Part shown: in pieces, positions 60,351-64,000 of the stretch
Numbering within the stretch: the stretch's first letter is position 1
Layout: each line of letters begins with the position of its first letter
NCBI RefSeq assembly: GCF_026017845.1
Contig: NZ_CP100416.1
Span: 8,308,728-8,372,727 of the forward strand
Origin: Amycolatopsis mediterranei
GTDB taxonomy: Bacteria; Actinomycetota; Actinomycetes; Mycobacteriales; Pseudonocardiaceae
Direction of reading: 5' to 3'
Length of the DNA: 64,000 nucleotides
Notes under the pieces: generated by a model
Seen by the model: only the letters and a program-made list of their open reading frames with translations
Database searches by the model: none
Told to the model about the DNA's origin: nothing
Program-made: the position numbers and the translations under genes

Positions 60351-61207
60351 CGACCGGACCGGCACCGGCCGCGGTGGGCGTGATCGGCGGCGGGCGGATG
60401 GGCGCGGGCATCGCGCAGGTCTTCGCCACCCTCGGCTCGCGAGTGCACCTCGTCGAGCGCGACCCGGACGTCGCCGCCGCGGCCAGGCAGCGCGTCGCCG
60501 ACGGACTCACGAAGTCCGCCGGGCGTGGCACGCTCAACAGTCACCCTGAGGAGGTCCTGGGGCGGCTCACCGCCGTGAGCGACGCCGGCGCGCTCCCATC
60601 CGACGTGGACCTCGTCGTGGAGGCCATCCCGGAACGCGCCGACCTCAAGATCGCGGTGCTCACCGAAGCCGAGAAGACCGTTTCAGCGTCGACGGTGCTG
60701 GCCACGAACACCAGCTCCCTGTCGATCTCGGAACTCGGTTCGGCGCTGAAGCGGCCCGAACGCTTCCTCGGCATGCACTTCTTCAACCCGGTCCCGGCGT
60801 CACAGCTGGTCGAGGTGATCAAGACCTCGGAAACGGCGAACGCGGTGACCCATCGGGTTCGCGGCTGGGTGCGTGCGCTCGGAAAGAGCGACATCGTCGT
60901 GCGGGACTCACCAGGCTTCGCGACCAGCCGCCTCGGTGTGTTGCTGGGACTGGAAGCCATCCGAATGCTCGAAGACGGAGTCGCCGACGCCGACGCCATC
61001 GACAACGCCATGGAACTCGGCTACCGCCACCCCATGGGACCACTACGGTCCACCGACCTGGTCGGGCTCGACGTCCGGCTCGCCATCGCGGAGCACTTGC
61101 ACACAACTCTGGGTGAACGGTTCGCCCCACCACGACTGCTGCGAGACAAGGTCGCGCGCGGAGAGCTCGGCCGCAAGACCGGTCGCGGATTCCACGACTG
61201 GTCCTGA
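60347..61207 (+). CDS. 3-hydroxyacyl-CoA dehydrogenase
   Basis: 286 residues from GTG 60347 (GGAAGGAG upstream). NAD motif VGVIGGGRMGAGIAQVFATL, LVVEAIPERADLK, NTSSLSISEL, and the catalytic MHFFNPVPASQLVEVI with the conserved His-Asn environment; the C-terminal domain has DSPGFATSRLGVLLGLEA and LGYRHPMGPLRSTDLVGLD. Oxidises an L-3-hydroxyacyl-CoA with NAD+. With the CoA-transferase and crotonase genes it makes a short beta-oxidation set for an activated dicarboxylate or branched acid. Ends the plus-strand operon. Confidence 0.94.
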   Translation: MTTGPAPAAVGVIGGGRMGAGIAQVFATLGSRVHLVERDPDVAAAARQRVADGLTKSAGRGTLNSHPEEVLGRLTAVSDAGALPSDVDLVVEAIPERADLKIAVLTEAEKTVSASTVLATNTSSLSISELGSALKRPERFLGMHFFNPVPASQLVEVIKTSETANAVTHRVRGWVRALGKSDIVVRDSPGFATSRLGVLLGLEAIRMLEDGVADADAIDNAMELGYRHPMGPLRSTDLVGLDVRLAIAEHLHTTLGERFAPPRLLRDKVARGELGRKTGRGFHDWS

Positions 61208-61241
61208 GGATTCCCGGCCTTGCTCATCTCGGAGTATGTGA

Positions 61242-61523
61242 TCACAACTTCCGTGGCCGCCCGCCTCCGGCTCCCGGGCCGGGGCGGCCGGCCGCCCACG
61301 TCTCGATCTCGGGCTTGCGTTCCCGGGCCCACCCTGGGGTGCGGCCGATGATGACGTCGGGCTCGGGGAAGGGGTGGGTGTCGGCGTAGCGGGTGCGCCA
61401 GTTGGCGACCGCGCGGTGGGTGATTCCGAACCAGCCGGCGATTTCGACCATGTCGACGTAGCGGTAGGTCGTTTCCGGGTTCGCCGGAGGACCGTCGGTG
61501 ATCTTGCGCTGGCCGTCGCCCAC
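61242..61523 (-). CDS. Small helix-turn-helix DNA-binding protein (excisionase/AlpA-like)
   Basis: 93 residues from GTG 61523 with a weak ribosome site. The HTH is YVDMVEIAGWFGITHRAVANW, followed by a wing-like RTRYADTHPFPEPDVIIGRT and a basic Gly/Pro tail. Size and pattern (VxxxxWRxRY..T.PFPxPD) are those of the small MerR/AlpA-like proteins found with phage-related and conjugative elements in actinomycetes. Likely binds DNA near the element's own genes. Lies 40 bp after the methylase-like gene on the same strand. Confidence 0.75.
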   Translation of the reverse strand: MGDGQRKITDGPPANPETTYRYVDMVEIAGWFGITHRAVANWRTRYADTHPFPEPDVIIGRTPGWARERKPEIETWAAGRPGPGAGGGRPRKL

Positions 61524-61563
61524 CCGGCGAACCTAGCAGGGATCCCGGGCATGACCTGGGCAC

Positions 61564-62424
61564 TTACCTCGGCGTGTTCTCCAGGTCCAGCGCCGCCAGC
61601 ACGCCCCGCAAGGCGTGAACTTCCCGGTGGAACTGCACCTTCTGCTGGGCAGCCGCGGCCGACCAGTCCGGTTCGGCCAGCGGGTCGCCGACGTAGAGGA
61701 TGACGTTCGGGCCGAGCTGCCAGATCACGCTGTTGACCGCGGCGGCGGCGATCGCGAGCTCGTCGACGTCGGCGCCGTACCAGGCAATGGCTGCGGGAGC
61801 CAGGCCGCGGTGGCGGATCACCTGCGCGGCCGCGCGGAAGAGCCCGCCGGTGCCGATCGTGTCGTCGACGAAGGCCTGGCCCGGCTTGACGTCACCGAGC
61901 ATGACCGAGGTCAGAGCGAGGGCGACGTCTCCTGGGGTGTACATCTGGGCGTCGACCTTCGTGGCCGCCGGAGACCGCAGCGCGCCGAGAACCGGACCGA
62001 GCAGGTCGGCATCGAACCGGCGGTCGCCACTGGTCAGTTCGAGTTGTCCTGCCGCGAGGGCGGCGTCGGCGGTGCGTTTGATGCGGTCGGCCAGCTGCTC
62101 GTCCGTCCCGTCGAGCCAGCCCACGATCGGGGCGGCCAGGCGCAGAACGTCCGGTCGCTGCACCAGCACCGCCCGCCACACCCAGCGGGCAAAGCCGAGG
62201 AACTCGGCCGCGGACCGGCCTCGGACCCACTCCGCGACCTCAGCTTTCCGGTGCGTGGCCAGGCTGGCGAGCGCCAGCGTGGCGACGACCCCCAACGGCA
62301 CTTCCGGCCGGTCGGGGCCGCCACCTTTGTGCCAGGCCTGAGCCACCTCGACGGCGATCTTCAGGGCATGGCACTCGGCGTTGATCGGGTTCCCCGGCCC
62401 GGCCGCGCCGGCTCGGTGGTTCAT
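61564..62424 (-). CDS. N6-adenine DNA methylase-like protein lacking the catalytic motif
   Basis: 286 residues from ATG 62424 (GGAGG 5 bp upstream). The C-terminal half resembles type I/N6-adenine methylases: a YTPGDVALALTSVMLGDVKP lead, the S-adenosylmethionine-binding loop FVDDTIGTGGLFRAAAQVI and AWYGADVDELAIAAAAVN. Where active enzymes have NPPY/NPPF, this protein has YVGDPLAEP, so methylation is unlikely. The first about 110 residues are helical and unfamiliar. Proteins of this kind recur in actinobacterial conjugative elements; a role in plasmid or element maintenance is a guess. Confidence 0.7.
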   Translation of the reverse strand: MNHRAGAAGPGNPINAECHALKIAVEVAQAWHKGGGPDRPEVPLGVVATLALASLATHRKAEVAEWVRGRSAAEFLGFARWVWRAVLVQRPDVLRLAAPIVGWLDGTDEQLADRIKRTADAALAAGQLELTSGDRRFDADLLGPVLGALRSPAATKVDAQMYTPGDVALALTSVMLGDVKPGQAFVDDTIGTGGLFRAAAQVIRHRGLAPAAIAWYGADVDELAIAAAAVNSVIWQLGPNVILYVGDPLAEPDWSAAAAQQKVQFHREVHALRGVLAALDLENTPR

Positions 62425-62519
62425 CGCGTCCTCCAAGAAATCCTTGTTGACTTAGTACTCGACGTTTGCTTACCGTAAATCATGAGCACTCAGTACACAA
62501 GGTTTTCCATGGAGATGCG

Positions 62520-63576
62520 ATGACGCTGAAGCCCGAGCCGGTCCGGTGGCAGCCACCCGCGCCGCGGGAGCTGCCCGCTCTGCGCGAGCACCTCGCCGAC
62601 TACCTGCAAACCGAGTACGCGTACCTATTCACCACCGAAGCGCTGCGACAGGGGCGCGGCACCCTCCGGCCGGACGTCGGCCCGGAAACCGGAGCAGTGC
62701 TCCTGCTGGCCGATGAGTACCAGCGGCTCCGCGACGCGCAACTGTTCTACGTGACCGCCGACATCACGAAACTCGTCCGCCAAGCGGCGCCGAGCCTCCA
62801 GGACAAGTGGGAGATCCAGCCGCACGACCTTCCCGCGCGGACCGGCTTCATGCTGTTCGCCGAGCCGATCGCCGAGTACATTCGGGCCACGGACGGCAAG
62901 CGGATCGACATCGTCGGGGTGTCGTGGGGCGGAACCGAACTGCTGACCAGCGAGACCGGCGGGCTGTGGTTGAGCTTCTGGAGTGTCACGGACTTCGCGG
63001 CGGTCAAGAGGCTTGCCCGCGAAGCCGGCGCCACCGAGCGCGAGGCAGAAGTTCTCGGCGCGGCGTCAGCATGCCGAGCTGACGTGGGACAACGAGATCT
63101 ACATGCCGTGGGGCGCGAGCGCGCCGACGATCGACACGGCGTTGCCGCGCGTCCGATCGATCGACCCCAGCAAGATCGCGGCCGCCGAAACGACGAGCAC
63201 CTGGCTACAGACTGTCCATGCGGGTTGGGTCTTCTGCTGTCCCAACACGTTGACCGACACGGCGGAGGAACACCTGCCCCGCACCCAGCGCGTCCGGGCC
63301 GAACGTGCGGGGCACACGACGTCACCGGTTCGCGTCGTATCGGTGCGGCATCGGACGTCCTCGAAGTCCGCGCGTCGGGGTGAGCCTTCGGGTCGCACCG
63401 TGAGCGTGCGGTTCCCGGTCGCTCCGTTCTTCCGTCGGCAGGCTTACGGACCCGGTCGACAGCTGCGAAAACTCACGCCCGTGGCCGGGCACTGGCGTGG
63501 CCCGGCCGACGCGCCGGTCCAGATCTCCAAGAAGGTCAACCTTGTCGATACTCCGCTCGACCGCCCTCGCGATTGA
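62520..63576 (+). pseudogene. Conserved actinobacterial protein of mobile-element type, frameshifted
   Basis: ATG 62520 (GGAGA upstream) starts a protein reading LREHLADYLQTEYAYLFTTE, LLLADEYQRLRDAQLFYVT, GWEIQPHDLPARTGF-like WEIQPHDLPARTGFMLFAE and VGVSWGGTELLTS. Around 63050 the coding frame shifts by one base and goes on as AELTWDNEIYMPWGASAPTI, AGWVFCCPNTLTDT, then a C-terminus RRQAYGPGRQLRKLTPVAGH and QISKKVNLV ending at 63576. The end block (RFPVxxxWRxQxYGPGRxxR) recurs in proteins encoded beside actinobacterial conjugative elements. About 350 residues if repaired; function unknown. One indel could be real or a sequencing error. Confidence 0.65.
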
Positions 63577-63590
63577 CGAGGGAATCCACA

Positions 63591-63884
63591 ATGAGCATGG
63601 AAGCCTACTTCAGCGATACGTGCCCCAGCTGCAATGCCGCTGTCGGCAGGAAGCACGATCGGATGTGCGACGTCGCCCGCTGCCTGAAAACGGGCCTTCA
63701 GCGAAACAGCTGCAACGCCGCACACCGGTGCGGAGGAGACCGTTGGGACGGGTACTGGTCCGGCTTGCAGGACTGCCTGATCTTCGACCTCACCACCGAC
63801 ACCGGCTTCCCGGACCTCAACCGGCTCTACGCGGAAGCGACGTGGGATCCTTCGTCACGTCGCTGGCGAATCACCGAACGCTGA
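63591..63884 (+). CDS. Small Cys-rich protein (zinc-ribbon-like), mobile-element associated
   Basis: 97 residues from ATG 63591. The first half carries CPSCNAAVGRKHDRMCDVAR and CLKTGLQRNSC, then HRCGGDRWDGYW and a late C; two C-x2-C/C-x-H style groups suggest a bound zinc. The rest (DCLIFDLTTDTGFPDLNRLY, WDPSSRRWRI) is acidic and aromatic. This layout is recurrent near actinobacterial plasmids and integrative elements. Follows the frameshifted gene by 14 bp. No function known. Confidence 0.7.
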   Translation: MSMEAYFSDTCPSCNAAVGRKHDRMCDVARCLKTGLQRNSCNAAHRCGGDRWDGYWSGLQDCLIFDLTTDTGFPDLNRLYAEATWDPSSRRWRITER

Positions 63885-64000
63885 TCGCCAAGACCCCTCG
63901 ATGCACAGATCGGCGCGCGCGACGGTCACGAAACTCTCGATCGTGCTCTGGAGCTTCTGCCGGACGTCGGCATCGTCACCACGGTGAGGCTCCTGCACGT
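63885..64000 (+). other. Window end, no gene assigned
   Basis: The last 116 bp hold an open plus-strand frame to the edge (GHETLDRALELLPDVGIV), faintly like the second helix and strand of a response-regulator receiver, but without the phospho-acceptor Asp. Too short to assign. Confidence 0.2.

Noticed and set aside
1..64000. CRISPR arrays, tRNA or rRNA genes
   Set aside because: No regularly spaced repeats were seen and no cloverleaf-like or ribosomal sequence was recognised by eye; a covariance-model scan would settle this.

Overview
The window is very GC-rich, with strong third-position GC, GGAGG-type ribosome sites, many GTG and some TTG starts, and many ATGA/GTGA stop-start overlaps. Together with PucR, UTRA-GntR, HxlR and LacI regulators, this points to a soil actinomycete, probably of the Pseudonocardiaceae (Amycolatopsis-like). 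The genus is inferred from gene style, not from a marker gene. No rRNA, tRNA or CRISPR was found. Nearly everything is catabolic, regulatory or transport.

Layout. (1) 1-4.2 kb: a decayed catabolic segment with fragments of a short-chain dehydrogenase, an enoyl-CoA hydratase, a 2-oxo acid dehydrogenase E1 alpha/beta pair and an acyl-CoA dehydrogenase around one intact TetR regulator, and a 20-nt poly-C tract. (2) 4.2-8.4 kb: a complete class I cytochrome P450 system (alcohol dehydrogenase, 3Fe-4S ferredoxin, ferredoxin reductase, P450) plus a small membrane protein. (3) 8.5-10.4 kb: a two-component pair. (4) 10.4-13.7 kb: an acyl-CoA ligase and a PucR-type regulator, each broken by one frameshift. 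(5) 13.8-17.3 kb: a sugar-acid dehydratase-like enzyme, an MFS carrier and a LysR regulator. (6) 17.7-19.7 kb: HxlR, a DsbA-like protein and an NAD(P)H-binding protein. (7) 19.9-24.8 kb: a PucR regulator divergent from aldolase, MHS transporter and Tat-exported metallo-beta-lactamase-fold genes.

(8) 24.9-49.9 kb is a large glycan/glycoside island. A coupled six-gene operon (Gfo/Idh/MocA dehydrogenase, UPF0303 protein, beta-propeller protein, two xylose-isomerase-like TIM barrels, DUF1080 hydrolase) has a divergent GPH-type transporter; a LacI gene follows. The makeup suggests an oxidative, 3-keto-sugar route of glycoside cleavage. Next come an ABC sugar importer lacking an ATPase gene and two copies of a glycosidase-like plus alpha/beta-hydrolase module meeting tail to tail with a GntR gene. 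An operon of an alpha-glucuronidase-like protein, a 3-hydroxyisobutyrate-dehydrogenase-type enzyme, a GH3 glycosidase and a D-2-hydroxyacid dehydrogenase closes it.

(9) 50-61.2 kb is a CoA-ester and glutathione cluster: enoyl-CoA hydratase, glutathione synthetase, amidohydrolase, carboxymuconolactone-decarboxylase-like protein, CaiB/BaiF CoA-transferase, glutathione S-transferase, UTRA-GntR, anion symporter, two-subunit fumarase/tartrate dehydratase and 3-hydroxyacyl-CoA dehydrogenase. A 19-bp element is exactly repeated ahead of two of its transcription units, with a looser relative at the third. Glutathione synthesis is unusual for an actinomycete; the pattern recalls isoprene catabolism in Rhodococcus, but no diiron monooxygenase is present here. 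(10) 61.2-64 kb holds genes typical of actinobacterial conjugative elements: an excisionase-like HTH protein, an N6-adenine-methylase-like protein without the catalytic motif, a frameshifted conserved protein and a small Cys-rich protein.
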